In this document: in pieces, positions 1 through 10,976 of the stretch
How the letters are laid out: each line of letters starts with the position of its first letter
Position numbering within the stretch: the first letter of the stretch is position 1
Assembly: GCA_014905825.1 (NCBI GenBank)
Contig: JACGCN010000016.1
Location: 1,054,001 to 1,118,000, forward strand
DNA: 64,000 nt
Direction: 5' to 3'
From: Lyophyllum atratum
Taxonomy: Eukaryota > Basidiomycota > Agaricomycetes > Agaricales > Lyophyllaceae
Program-made: the position numbers and the translations under genes
The notes under the pieces: model-generated
What the model saw: the letters and a program-made list of their open reading frames with translations, nothing else
Told to the model about the DNA's origin: nothing
The model's database searches: none

Positions 1-1294
1 TATTTCGGTGCCACCGTTCACTTGGATGGAGTCGACGTAGGCGGTCTACACCAAACAAGAGGATCAGTGGAAGGTCAAAATTGCCATACGAATTACATAC
101 CGCGTTCTTCAAAGATGCTTCGTTATATTCAAGGCTTCGCTTCCAGAGACCACTCACGGAGTCGTCAAATATGAAGACATTGAACACAGTACCACGAGCC
201 GGAAGCATGCGGAGCAAAAGGTTCAAAGTGTCCTTGGCAGTCGCAATACGACCGCCGCCCATACTTCCGCTTCGATCGACGAGAAAAAGATACTCCTGGG
301 CAGTAATAGGTGGCAGGCAAAACCTCGGTACAAGAGTCAATTGCATAGCGATCGTGCGATATCCATGTTTTGAATCCTGCAGAAGCTCGCCGAAGCATCG
401 AGGAGAGTCAAGCCCGTCCGCGCGGATGATCAACACAAAATCGCGGTCAAGGAACGATGTTGACCGGTACTTGATAGTTGAGCGACGACCAGATTCTCCG
501 CCTCCATGCTTAATATATTTAGTTTCCGAAATTTCGTCGCCGTGGCTCGGGCTGACAATTCCTAGGATGCGCCCACTCGTCTGGACCTGACAGGCTATGC
601 TGATCCTTGTATGGGCCGCTGGTCTGGTCGCTGTGGTTAGCCCTAAGGGCGGTGTTCCGTAACGCTCGCCGATGCCCCTCGAGAGCTGGAATCGGATGTC
701 ATCTGCGTTATCGTCGTTCGCCAGGCTCATCACATACTATGTATCTCTTGTGAACTCTGAAAGTTTGAAGGGAAGTGATAACTTACCTCTAAATGAATTT
801 GGACCGTTGCATTTGCAGGTACTGACCCGATAGAGATCGTGAAAACTTTAAATCTCATATAAGTTGAGGATGAAACATAGAATGAAAACACGAACTATCA
901 TCCGTCACATAAACGGCCAAGCCGGCAAGTTGACCTGCACGGACAGCTTCTTCGTATTCATGTTGCGCAGACTCCCTCTCCTTTGCGACTCCAGTGACGG
1001 TTCGGCCGTCAGATGTTGTCATGTTGAATGCACATATCGCTGCACTGGCAGGGACTGGGAACATATATTTGCAGCGGCTTGTACAGGCATCAAGTGGGTT
1101 GCTGTATGTTTGGCTTAAAGTGACTTTCGCCGATACTAATAGCCAATTTCCGAACATTAGAATACGTGGTGGAGTAAAAGGTGTCACTCGCCATCGACAA
1201 TGACGACCTTGACGCGTATTTCTTCAAGAGGTAAATGAATAGTGTCTGGAACCCCAGTTGATGAGAGAGCATACGAAACGCCAGTCCGACTCAT
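1..1294 (-). CDS. VIT and von Willebrand factor A domain protein (3' part outside window)
   Basis: The reverse strand encodes, over four exons, the start of an inter-alpha-trypsin-like protein. Exon 1 (start codon 1292-1294) gives a short lead with the stretch HLPLEEIRVKVVIVDGE. The next exons give a VIT domain, with the family pattern of an aromatic-FP core, DGR, GVAKERESA and EYEEAV. After a final 5' intron near 786, a long exon carries a VWA domain whose metal-ion-dependent adhesion site reads DRSGSMGGG near bases 260-290. The gene leaves the window at base 1. Fungal VIT-VWA proteins are cytoplasmic or secreted scaffolds of mostly unknown role, so no reaction is assigned. Splice sites were chosen to keep the VIT frame open (for example GVPDT...VDGE joined to AKVTLSQ). 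The domain call is strong; exact exon edges are inferred. Confidence 0.85.
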
Positions 1295-2119
1295 ATTGCT
1301 GAGAGGATGTGAGGCAGCTGGGACGCCGAGAGCAAGGCATTAGAGCTTATGACCTCTCATCGAAGCTCCCTACCACGAGGCCGTTTCAACGTGTTTATAG
1401 CCTGGGCTACACGAGTCACAAAATTGCCGCGAAGGGATTAAGAGGGCTAATGTTGCGTGAATCGTGTCCAGAAGAATACCTCATTAGAGTGGACTGCTGT
1501 GGTCTGCTCAGGGGCTCGGACCAAAGGCGACAAATGAGGCATCACTGGAATTGGGGGAGAAGAGACACCAGTCGAAGTTCACAGACCCGGTGGTCTCGTA
1601 GAAGGGATCCGGAGCGACCTCCCTCTACCTCTTCTTTGACCCTACATGATTCAGGGCGATCATGGGTCGGCCAACATCGATGGGCGCGGTTATGGCTGCG
1701 ATACGAATCGCATGCATGATTTTCGAGTCGGCCGACCTGTAGATGGACAACTTGAAGTATGAGAGTTCCGGAGCAAGGTTTGCGGCAAAGTTTATGTTTC
1801 GGACGTGGTTTGCGACATGTCCACTCAGGTCTTCAGAGGGAGTCAGAGGGACAAGTCAAGGACAAGTGGATATCGCCGATAACAACCGATAAGGTTACCA
1901 GAAACGATTGTAGTGGTGTCGGCCCGCGTAACGCCGACGTTACATCACTGATTTTTTCAACTACTTTTCCCCTTCCGGCACGAACGTAACGGTGCGTGAA
2001 GGTAAGCACATTGACATCGGACTGCTGTAAATGCTGTCTCCTTACTGCTTTTTTGTATATATAGCGGGCCTGCCATCTTCATCAAGTCCCAATCTCGCTT
2101 GTTGAAGAAAGCTGTTCAA
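1295..2119. other. Intergenic region between divergent genes, with TATA box
   Basis: No open frame here shows a recognisable domain or a convincing splice pattern on either strand. A clear TATATATA lies at 2056-2063, about 57 bases before the carrier start codon, so the right part is its promoter. The open frames at 1309-1719 and 1759-1989 have no family signal. Confidence 0.6.
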
Positions 2120-3588
2120 AATGCCCAGCAAAAACCCCTTCTGGTACGTCGTTATCTGCAAACCTCGTGTCGTTGTCCTTATCCGCAATGTATACAGGCT
2201 CGGAGGTCAGTAGAGTGTGCTTCAGCTAATGTTGGAAAGCTAATCCCATAATATGGCACACAGGAGTTGCAGCCTCGAGTGCGTCTTCGCGTTTTCCTCA
2301 TTACCATGCATTGACCAGTGACTTCAGTGGCTGCCAGCTGTACACATCCTCTGGATGTTGTGAAAGTGTCAGTTGCTTGTTCTCCCCTTTGTATGTCAAG
2401 GCTCACACATTTTTGGCAGCCGCATGCAAACACTAGAAGCTGGGTCCCAGCGACCTTCCATGGTTTCCGTCCTCCGCGCGTCGATCGCGCAGTCTGGATT
2501 TCGAAGCTTGTATACTGGTCTCACCGCGTGCTTAATGCGGCAGATGTCGTACTCTTTAGTCCGGTTGGGGACTTACGAGAAGCTCAAGGCCCGTATCTCA
2601 AGAGGCGGCCGCCCTTCGACTATCCAACTGATTCTCGCTGCAAGTCTGGCTGGGGGTATTGGCGGAATAGCAGGCAACCCTGCCGGTACGTTTGAACTAT
2701 ATTCCCTTGTTTATAGACGTGTCTGATGGGTAACGCAAGATATACTCCTCGTTAGGATGATTAGCGATTCGACACGGCCTCCAGAAAAGAGATATGGCTA
2801 TAGGAACGCTGCCGTCGGTCTGATAAACCTCGTCAGGGAGGAGGGTGTACAGGGTCTTACGAGAGGTCTCGCCACGAACACCGTATGGATATTCTATTTT
2901 CGACACATACACCTTCTCACCTTCTCACTGCCCTAGGTCAGAGCAATGTTGATGACTGTATGTTTTCCAACACAAAATTTTATCAATGTACTAAGGTCAC
3001 ATTCTATACTATCAGGCCTCTCAAGTGGCATCGTAAGTTTTTTTCTATCGTTACGCGACATGGATATTTCTAAAAAACGTCATTAGGTACGATTTCTTCA
3101 AATCAACTTTGCTCCACAATCCACTTCCTCTGGTCGACTATCAGCTGCGTGATAACCTTGTATTGCACGTTATCGCAAGCACCCTGGCCGGCACGGTCGC
3201 GACAAGTGGGTATATCCTTGTTTTCACTATAAATCGACCTGACTGGGCGAAACGCTCCGATAGCTGTTTGCTCCCCAGCAGATGTAGTTCGATCACGAGT
3301 GATGGCTGCAGTAAGCCTTCTCCTCTACGGGCGGCGTCGCAAGTAACTTATTTCGTTTTTTAAGTCGGGCAAAAGTAGCGTCTCTCACATCATAGCGCAA
3401 TCATTGCGGGAAGAAGGCCCCAGATTCCTTTTCAAAGGTTGGACACCCGCCTGGATTCGCCTCGGACCCAACACCGTCCTCCTTTTTGTTTTCATTGAGG
3501 TATGAAACGCTACCTATCGTTGGAGAGTGTTTTAACGAGGTATCCGTTCTAGCAAATGAAGAAGAGCTGGAACACCTTGACTTCATAG
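2120..3588 (+). CDS. DIC1: Mitochondrial carrier, dicarboxylate carrier (DIC1) type
   Basis: This is an inner-membrane solute carrier of the SLC25 family, probably exchanging dicarboxylates with phosphate. All three tandem repeats show the signature PX[DE]XX[KR]: PLDVVKVR near 2355-2410 (split by an intron), PADILLVR near 2685-2755, and PADVVRSR near 3280-3300. The second repeat, with RMISDSTRPPEKRYGYRNA followed by REEG, is the pattern typical of the DIC branch rather than of ADP/ATP or phosphate carriers. At least eight small exons are needed. The first encodes only MPSKNPFW. The last starts after an acceptor at 3552 and ends KKSWNTLTS at 3588. Family membership is certain; the exact substrate is inferred from sequence pattern only. 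Confidence 0.85.
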
Positions 3589-3970
3589 ACGGGTATCAAG
3601 GAACTCGACTAGCCGACTACTGACCCATAGAGTTGTGTTTCTAGAGGACGGGCAGGATTTCTTGGATAAACTAGAGCTTGGAACACATTTTCGCGTCGGA
3701 TCAGCACTGATACCCTACACCCACCATTTAGGTAGTATGTGACGTACGCCTCTGCACGTCGCACATCGTAAGATACTTATTTATATACTTCTCCATAATG
3801 TGTCAATAACCCGAATGTATTGTGAACGCTATTCTGCTAAAGCTAGCCTACCTTGTATACCATTCTCTTACAACTGCCCACTGAATGGAACAGGTCTCGA
3901 GGGAATCACCTCATAAATTCAGACTTAGTGAGTCGTACTGAATGCCAAAGGATGTACATGCGACATAGTA
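3589..3970. other. Shared 3' region of two convergent genes
   Basis: AT-rich stretch between the carrier and galactanase stop codons. It must hold both terminators. No further gene was seen. Confidence 0.55.
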
Positions 3971-5871
3971 TTAGGTCGCAATGTATACGACGATCTTGTC
4001 AAGGTCGGCTGCGTAGTCTATCAGAGGCGTATGAGCGAGTGAATAGCCATAAATGGGATGGAGGGCTTACTGGTTTGCCCAGACCCTATAGTGATAGTGT
4101 TGGTCCCACTCCGTAAAGTGAGCTTGACAGGAACCGAGAGCACGACGTGTCCTCCGCCGGTATCTGGCTGATCAACCAATACCGTAGCTCCACCATTGAC
4201 GCTGCAAACAAAATAAGCAACGAAGGCTATGTGTATGATCAGGCAATCCGCAGACCTGACAGTTGTGTTGCGCCACGTCGAGTCACCTGAAATAGAAATG
4301 GGTCAATACTCAGGCAAGACGAAGATGTCAGTTTGTACCATTGGCGTAGTATAAGGCAACCCATTGTGCACTTCCAGTACCTTGAACGTTATTGATGGTT
4401 ATTGATCCACCGTTACCTAAAAAAGGATGAAAAGTGGTTGGTCAATAAGTAGGGACTTCCATCTGTTGAAAGAATCGGACCAAGGAAACCGATAGCCTTT
4501 CCTCCAGAGAACGAACTATCAGAAAGAGTCGTTGCAGACCCACTGATCGTACCACTCTCCGCCTCGTAGGTAGTACCAGAAGCCGCAGTGAATGTGCCGG
4601 CGGACAAGTTGATGCTCCAGACGTCGGCCTGAACGAGCTGAGGCTTTCCACTTGACCAAGATAAGGGGAACCACATATATCTACTACTTCCAAGCAGGGA
4701 TGGTCTCCAGCGATCACCCATGTAGATCCCGAAATTACTATTGATGGGCAGGTCAAAGGCATTCTGGGAGAAATATGTGCGAGTAGCCGCAGGTCCAATA
4801 TCTGCTTGCGCGGACCAGGGACCCGCCAAAGACTGCATGTCGAATTAGGATGAGCACGAAAAGAAGGATGAATTGAGCTGACGGAAGCGGAGAAGAACTT
4901 GTTAGGGTTTGGAGCCCAGCCGCTGGTGTGAGAGGCAAACAAGTAGTAGACCTACGCGTGAAGTCAGAGATGAAACATTCACAGCCCAGTCTATAGCACT
5001 TACGCCGCTCCTTTTGATGATCCCAGGAGATTCCAGCGTAGAGCCTGCATCCAAGAACCTTGATATAATCACAACCTAAATTCGAAAAGAGGCTTGCACG
5101 GACCGGAAATCACACTAGTTTGAGAAGCAACACCATAGTAATTCGCGTCGAGCTTGGAGATCTTGAAGTTCTGGTTATTATCGGAGGCGTAAAGGACGTA
5201 AGTGGTTTGGGCCGCTGCAAGATGGAAGGAGGTCGTCAATTTCACTCGGATCCTCCATAGCCATGATCGTACCATCGTCTAGATTTAAGTTGAGTCGCAT
5301 GTATCGAATGTAAGAGGGTTGACAAGAAATGGTGTTCACCGTCTTGGAACAAACCCATATCACGGGACTCAGCACCCAGGGGCCTGAAGCTGCCCCGGTA
5401 GCTGAAAGGTCCGCATGGGGTCTTGGCTGTAGCTACTCCAACCTGAGCCGCACCATAGCTGATTTGTAACATCATTAGCTTGCACAAAAAAACTGTATGA
5501 TCATCGAAAAAGCGCACTTGGATGTGTCTGAGTGAAACCACATCACATATTCTGAATTCTGGGGAACGATACATGATCCTCAATTCACACGTCATGCATC
5601 TCACGACTCACCGCCTTGTTGAAAACGACTGAGAATGCTCGTCAATTAACGGGATGATAACAGGGGTAAATGACTCAGAAACCTTTTGGACGTTCAACGA
5701 TGTTTGAAGTAGAGATTTTGATGGTCTTGAGCAAACCTTCAGAAACCCTCCACCGTGAGCTTGGATAACATTACCACTTGTGTCAGTCCAGGTTGCCCCA
5801 GGGACTATAACAGCGGCACGTATGATTGAGAATGCGACAAAGCCAAAGAAAGAAACCAGAAGAAGAGCCAT
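3971..5871 (-). CDS. Exo-beta-1,3-galactanase, GH43 catalytic domain plus CBM35
   Basis: A secreted enzyme that releases galactose from the beta-1,3-galactan backbone of arabinogalactan proteins. The start at 5871 opens a hydrophobic signal peptide (MALLLVSFFGFVAFSIIRA). This leads into PGATWTDTSGNVIQAHGGG, the usual beginning of GH43 subfamily 24. Later exons give GVATAKTPCGPFSYRGSF, LYASDNNQNFKISKLDANY, ASHTSGWAPNPNKFFSAS and GDRWRPSLLGSSRYMW. The order matches the Phanerochaete-type galactanase. The C-terminal part (from about TYEAESG) is a CBM35 galactan-binding module with FSGGKAIGFLG and VNGGATVLVDQPDTGGG, ending ADLDKIVVYIAT after an intron that ends at 4018. About eight introns of around 50-60 bases are implied. 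A TATA-like sequence lies some 40 bases upstream of the start, on the reverse strand near 5910. Confidence 0.9.
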
Positions 5872-6501
5872 CGCGGCAGCTTTCTACCGCGCAGAATGGG
5901 AGGCGCCTTCTATATAAGCGGCTGGAAGGAAAGATCCAGGCGCAGCATGTGGGTATGGAAGTGGCGGGTAAAATCCGGGTGAGTGCGTTCTATCCCAAGT
6001 CACATCGTGGAGGACCGTTGCTTTCTGACCACGAGAGGGTATCACAAGGGAAGATTGCAGGTATGCGTCATCATCAAGAAACTGAACCTTCAGACAAATG
6101 AGGCAAGCGGTCCGTATGGATGTTAGGTGGAATCTCGGGATACACCTGAGAAGCTATGACGGTCCGGCTGGCACATGGCATATGCTGGCCCCGAGAGAAA
6201 GTGGTCAGGTGTTGGAGTCCAATGAAAGATAGCTTTTGAGAAAGCATTTCATGCTCAAGGCCAGTGCTGCTAGCGCTAGCTGCACTGAAGGTCAGAATTT
6301 AGTCAATCGGTTTATGTGTTCTTCGTGGTGATTATTTACCTTTTTGCCGTCATGACAGCCCCCTAATCCGCTTACGTCAGCCAATTTTTTAACCATTGAC
6401 ACAGACCAAGCGGTACCGGCGCGACAACTTGTACGAAGTGTGAACCCCTGGCTCGTTTCTGGCTCTGACCTCCTGCTCTGCACATACACCTTTCCTACTT
6501 G
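5872..6501. other. Divergent promoter region, galactanase / ROK1
   Basis: The galactanase (left, minus) and ROK1 (right, plus) diverge from here. A TATATAAG-like string lies near 5910. A CCAAT box in an extended 16-base string lies at 6376-6391. No gene was found. Confidence 0.6.
6376..6391 (+). promoter_or_regulatory. CCAAT-box element, also present upstream of the ammonium transporter
   Basis: The 16-base string GTCAGCCAATTTTTTA lies 126 bases before the ROK1 start codon. An identical 16-mer lies at 46247-46262, 85 bases before the ammonium-transporter start. It contains the CCAAT core bound by the HAP/NF-Y complex. Function is inferred. Confidence 0.45.
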
Positions 6502-8667
6502 ATGGAAGCGTTCCAACTTCTCTCCAGGGGAGGAGCCCGATTCGACAAAAACAGGTTCAAGACGGACTTCTCGCTGTTTAACGTAAAGTTATATCCTCTC
6601 GTTCCGATTCGCCTTTGCTCACAATCCAATTTATAGAAAACAAAGATTCAGAGTACCAAGAGCATTAACACCTCAAAAGCACCTGATGGGGAACTTCCCC
6701 CCGAGCTCGATTTCTTCAAGTATGCTCAAGGCGACTCTGGGAAACGCAAGAAACAAATTGATGCTAGAAGCGGAGGTGAACCAAACGGAAAGAGGAGAAA
6801 AATTGAGGTTGAGGTTACGGATGAGGAAGAGGAGGAAGAGGAGGAAGAGGACAAGGATGAAGGGCATGAGGAGACGCCAGCTGCGCCTAGGCATCGCGTC
6901 ACCGCCAAAGGATCAAACGTCCCCGAACACGTTGATTCTTTCCAGGCCCTCAAGGATCGATACGATATACCATCCCAGATAATTTCGAATATCGCCTCAA
7001 ACGGTTACACACTCCCCACTGGCATCCAGTCATACGGCATACCAATATTGTTAGAGGTATGTTTTTTGCAACACTGCAGTTTTCTCACCTAAAGTTACTT
7101 TAGTCGCGTGATCTTGCAGCTATCTCGCCTACTGGTACAGGAAAGACTCTCTCGTACCTTATACCCGTTTTGGCTGCACTAGGATCCCCAGCCGCCAGTG
7201 CACAAAGTGATCAGGCGTCTGGTGTACGAGCAATTATCATTGCGCCAACACGAGAACTAGCCCATCAAATTCACAACGAGTGTCTCAAGCTGGCACAAGG
7301 AAGGAAATGGAGAATTGTATTGTTCAGTAAAGCCACCGCCAGCACATTGGCAGATAAAAATGTGCGCGACAAAGTCGGTTCGTAGGATCCAAATTTGCGA
7401 TTCACCCACAAGATGCTTATGTGCAAACCGTCACAGACATCATTATTAGCACACCGCTTCGCTTGGTCGCATCTCTTCAATCCGGAAAGCTCGATCTCAA
7501 CAAGTATGTTGCCCTCATCGTGCCTGCTTTTCCTCCTATTGAAGTCGTCGTTCCGTACAGCGTTCGCCATATCATCTTGGACGAAGCGGATCGGATGTTG
7601 GACTCTGAATTTTTTCCCCAAATAGAGGAGATTTTGGCGTCCTGCACGCATCCAAACATCCAAAAAGCAGTCTTCAGCGCAACGCTCCCTGCTGGTGCCG
7701 AAAAGATTGCGATGGGAATGCTTCAAGACCCCATCCGAGTAGTTGTCGGTCTAAAGTGAGCTAAGTTACCCTGCTTTGCTTCTCATATATTGAGCCTTTC
7801 TGCAGAGATACACCTCTTCCGCTTATTTCACAGTCGCTCACCTATGTTGCCGACGACCCATCGAAACTACCAAGTCTGCTTACGTATCTAGCCCAGCCGT
7901 ACAACCCACCGGTCCTTATTTTCACCTCATCCCAACCGCGTGCCACCTCGCTTGCGGAAGAACTTGTGCTCAACGGCATTCCAAACGTGGATTGTTTGCA
8001 TGCTGGCCTGAGTAATAAGGAGCGAGAGGATGCAATAAGCCGCATGCGCAGGGGCGAGAGCTGGGTGATGATCAGCACTGAGGTCATGGCACGAGGCATG
8101 GATTTCAAGGGCGTACGGGAAGTCATAAATTACGATTTCCCAACGAGTATCCAGAGTTATGTCCATCGTATAGGTAAGCCTTTCTGTATTCGCCCATTTG
8201 CAGCACTGTCCTTAATTCTTTGCAATTGAACAGGGCGGACGGGTCGTGCGGGTCGTGAAGGGAAGGCTGTTACATTTTTCACGGACGAAGATGGTCCTTA
8301 CCTCAAAGCGTACGGCCTTCTTTATACAAGAGCTAGCTACCATGGCTAAACTTTTATCCTTAGGATTGCCAATGTGCTCCTACAATCAGGTTCGCCGGTG
8401 CCAGAGTGGATACTCAAGCTCCCAAAACCATCAAAAATGAAGAGGAGATCGATGGGCAAAGTCAAACGACCCGAATTCATTAATCCGGCTCGGAAGATAG
8501 GCCGTAGTGATGCAATCAAGAAAAGGTATGTTTTACACCCCATGTCGACGTCCTGGTGGTGACATTGTTGCAAAAGGGATATGATTGCGGGCTCCAAGAG
8601 ACGGAAAGACAAACCCGAGAAGGTCGCGCGCGGAGACGATGGTTCCGGCGCAGACAAACTTGGTTAG
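6502..8667 (+). CDS. ROK1: DEAD-box ATP-dependent RNA helicase ROK1 (DDX52)
   Basis: A nucleolar RNA helicase needed for 18S rRNA processing in yeast. Exon 1 ([19 protein letters not shown]) is joined over an intron ending at 6636 to a lysine-rich and then acidic segment (runs of Glu near 6820-6860). The core follows in order: Q-motif-like PTGIQ near 7015; motif I as PTGTGKT near 7130, with Thr replacing the common Ser; PTRELA near 7245; STPLRL near 7450; DEAD within LDEADRMLD near 7580; SATLP near 7675; ARGMDFKG near 8090; and [11 protein letters not shown] split by an intron near 8175. The ROK1/DDX52-specific tail [13 protein letters not shown] appears near 8400. The end is a basic, spliced last exon reaching a stop at 8667. 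Assignment rests on the [15 protein letters not shown] and VPEWILKL signatures. Confidence 0.92.
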
Positions 8668-9527
8668 AGAGTTGACGCCTTGCATTGATACCTTCCTCTT
8701 CAGCGCTTCAGTTCGCTACACTATACCTGTATTTCATCTCTCGTTGCGGATCGGATGGAGTCAGTGACTTTACATTGCTTAAAGACATGAGTCATTACTG
8801 CCTAGGCCCTTCAGCTGCTGACGGTCTTCAACCTCTTTAGCGATGCCCGCCCTACTGAAACAATGAAGCTGATTTTTCTGCTGTGATTTGGTCGGAGTCT
8901 CGGGCCATCTGCTTGCGCAGGCACTACACGAGGCAGACGTGCGGAGGCTTTTGCGTGCTTTTCGTGCTTTTCTTCAAAGTCACACTGTACTGACACGCTC
9001 TTTGTTTGAAGTTATATCCCCATCCTGACGATTTGAGAAAGATTCATTGTGAGATCGATGTCCACTGGCAGGATCGAAGACCAAGGGAAGGATGTCGCGC
9101 TCAACTAGGTGTGACCTGCCCTCTGCCCCTATCGGGCTACTACGCTTTTCTGCGGTTCAGATGCGTTCATTCGTGAATGGGTGATCATTGGCAAATGTCG
9201 TAATTCACCAGTGGCGAGTCTGATAGTTCTACAGCGGGTCTAATCCTTATTTCACCCGTTCGACGAATTCCAAGGCCGCGAAATTTGTAGGAGAACGGAA
9301 TCAAATCTTTCCGAGCCGATCAGCGATCGTCATTCCAGTTATGGGCAGGTTGTGTGATCACAGAAGGTGGAGAGGCCTCGAGGCGTACATGATGTTCTAT
9401 TAAGAGAGGGTAAGGTCCTATAGACAAAACCGGGGATTTGCGTTTTCTCTGTTGAAAGAAAGCATTGAAAAAGGCTGGGTATAGTCTGTCTCTTCCTGGG
9501 CTATCCACGGGGCACTTATAGTGGAAC
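8668..9527. other. Intergenic region, ROK1 3' side and HMG-gene promoter
   Basis: No gene is supported. A 61-codon reverse open frame at 8811-8996 has no recognised family and no promoter-like context. The rest is featureless by eye. Confidence 0.45.
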
Positions 9528-10882
9528 ATGCCTCCTGACGCCGTCGACGACGAAGTTCTATCGATTCGTAGATCCCGCAGATTATCGAGACAAGAGCCAA
9601 AGAAGTACTATGGTCCGTCTCAAAGCATCTAAGCCGCTGTGTTATTGCTCACGTAGGCAGCAGAAGAGCCTAGCGAAATCCCCCAGTCGACAGTGTATTC
9701 GGGTAGAACTAATATCTCGGTCTCACCCACCTCGGAAATATTCCCGCATGAATCCCAACTTCACTCTCCGGACTCTGAATCATTCCTACCGGCTCGTGTC
9801 TCGCGCTCCCGTCGCCGGCCCAAGGGCAACCCACCTCGGCCTCCTAATGCGTTCATGCTTTTCCGGTCCGATTTCTGGGCAAGAGAGAAGCAAAAGGAAG
9901 TCCCCATCGGACGAGACCACCGTGACATCAGCCGTATCGCAGGTCATTGCTGGAACAACCTGGACGACGAAGAACGGGCTCGATATAAAAGACTTGCTGC
10001 CCAGCGGAAGGAGTTACACAACCTAGAGCATCCGGGATACAGATATATCCCTTCTATACGGCGGGAAAGGACCGCGAAGCCCAAGTCTAAGAAAGGTTCC
10101 GAGGAAGAAGAAGAGAGATGCAGAAAACTAGCATCGTTTGTAATGGAGGGCCTTTCTCATGCTGACCTTCGGGAGGCGATGAAGTACATCGAAAAGAAAC
10201 CTAGCAAAGGAGCGGTCAATCAAAACCCATCACCCGCCCTTCCATATCCTTGCCGTCGTAGCTCCCGCACCCTCGCTACTCATCCCATCACCCGAGCACA
10301 GAAGGCAGTCGAGGTTGTAAAGCTAGAGTCGCTGCCTCCCTCTGAGCTCCCTTTTGATGGCTTCGACACACGCTCAATCGAAGGGACCATCCGTATAGAC
10401 GACGCTTGCTGTGGCGCCTTAACTACAGTAAAGAAGGAAGAGGAGGTAGGCTATTCGCAATGGCTCATATCCGTTCATCGCATTCTGATCCATCTTCCGG
10501 CTAGGATTCGACCCTGGAGTCTTATTTGAGACCTCCTAGCTACGATGTGGTGGATTCACAGTTCAGCTTTAAGCAACCTGGGAGCTCTTACCGTTCCCCC
10601 CCTCCCCCCGATTCATATTTGTGGTACAACTTTGACGAAGTTAGTGGTGTCGCGGTTCACGATGAGCCACAACTCCCATCCTTCCCAGATGACTCCTTCG
10701 ACTTCGCCGTTGATTTCACCAACCCTTTCAGCCATTTCGATAACGAAGGCCATTTCACGCCCGTATTCGACCATCCCCAAGAGCCTTATAGCAGCTCTTC
10801 CACTTTTACCACGATGGTTAACCCTTTACCGTCGGTTTCTCATGACTCTGAGATGAGCCGATACTTCCATTTCGATTTTTGA
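9528..10882 (+). CDS. HMG-box (MATA-HMG type) transcription factor
   Basis: A sequence-specific DNA-binding protein acting in the nucleus. The model starts at 9528 (MPPDAVDDEVLSIRRSRR) and removes a short intron ending at 9669. A second intron, before 10509, joins VKKEEE to DSTLESYLRPPSY. The single HMG box lies near bases 9830-10060. It reads RPPNAFMLFRS, then ISRIAGHCWNNLDDEERARYKRLA, then KELHNLEHPGYRY, which is the Sox/MATA pattern of fungal mating and developmental regulators. Basic and acidic stretches follow (RRERTAKPKSKKGSEEEEER). The C-terminal third is rich in Pro, Ser, Phe and Asp, as in activation domains. No pheromone receptor or homeodomain pair is nearby, so it is not placed in a mating-type locus. 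The first intron donor (GTCCGT) is weak, so the N-terminus is less certain than the rest. Confidence 0.82.
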
Positions 10883-10976
10883 ATTAGCTCCAAATTTCGG
10901 CTACACGACCCCTTACGACCTACGTAGTAGTCAGCTACTCTACTCTGACATCCTTCAGTTTATACATGTCTCTATT

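Noticed and set aside
1309..1989. Plus-strand frames of 136 and 76 codons
   Set aside because: Arg/Ser-rich random-looking composition and no family. Left as intergenic.
8811..8996. 61-codon reverse frame after ROK1
   Set aside because: No recognised family or promoter. Could be real but nothing supports it.
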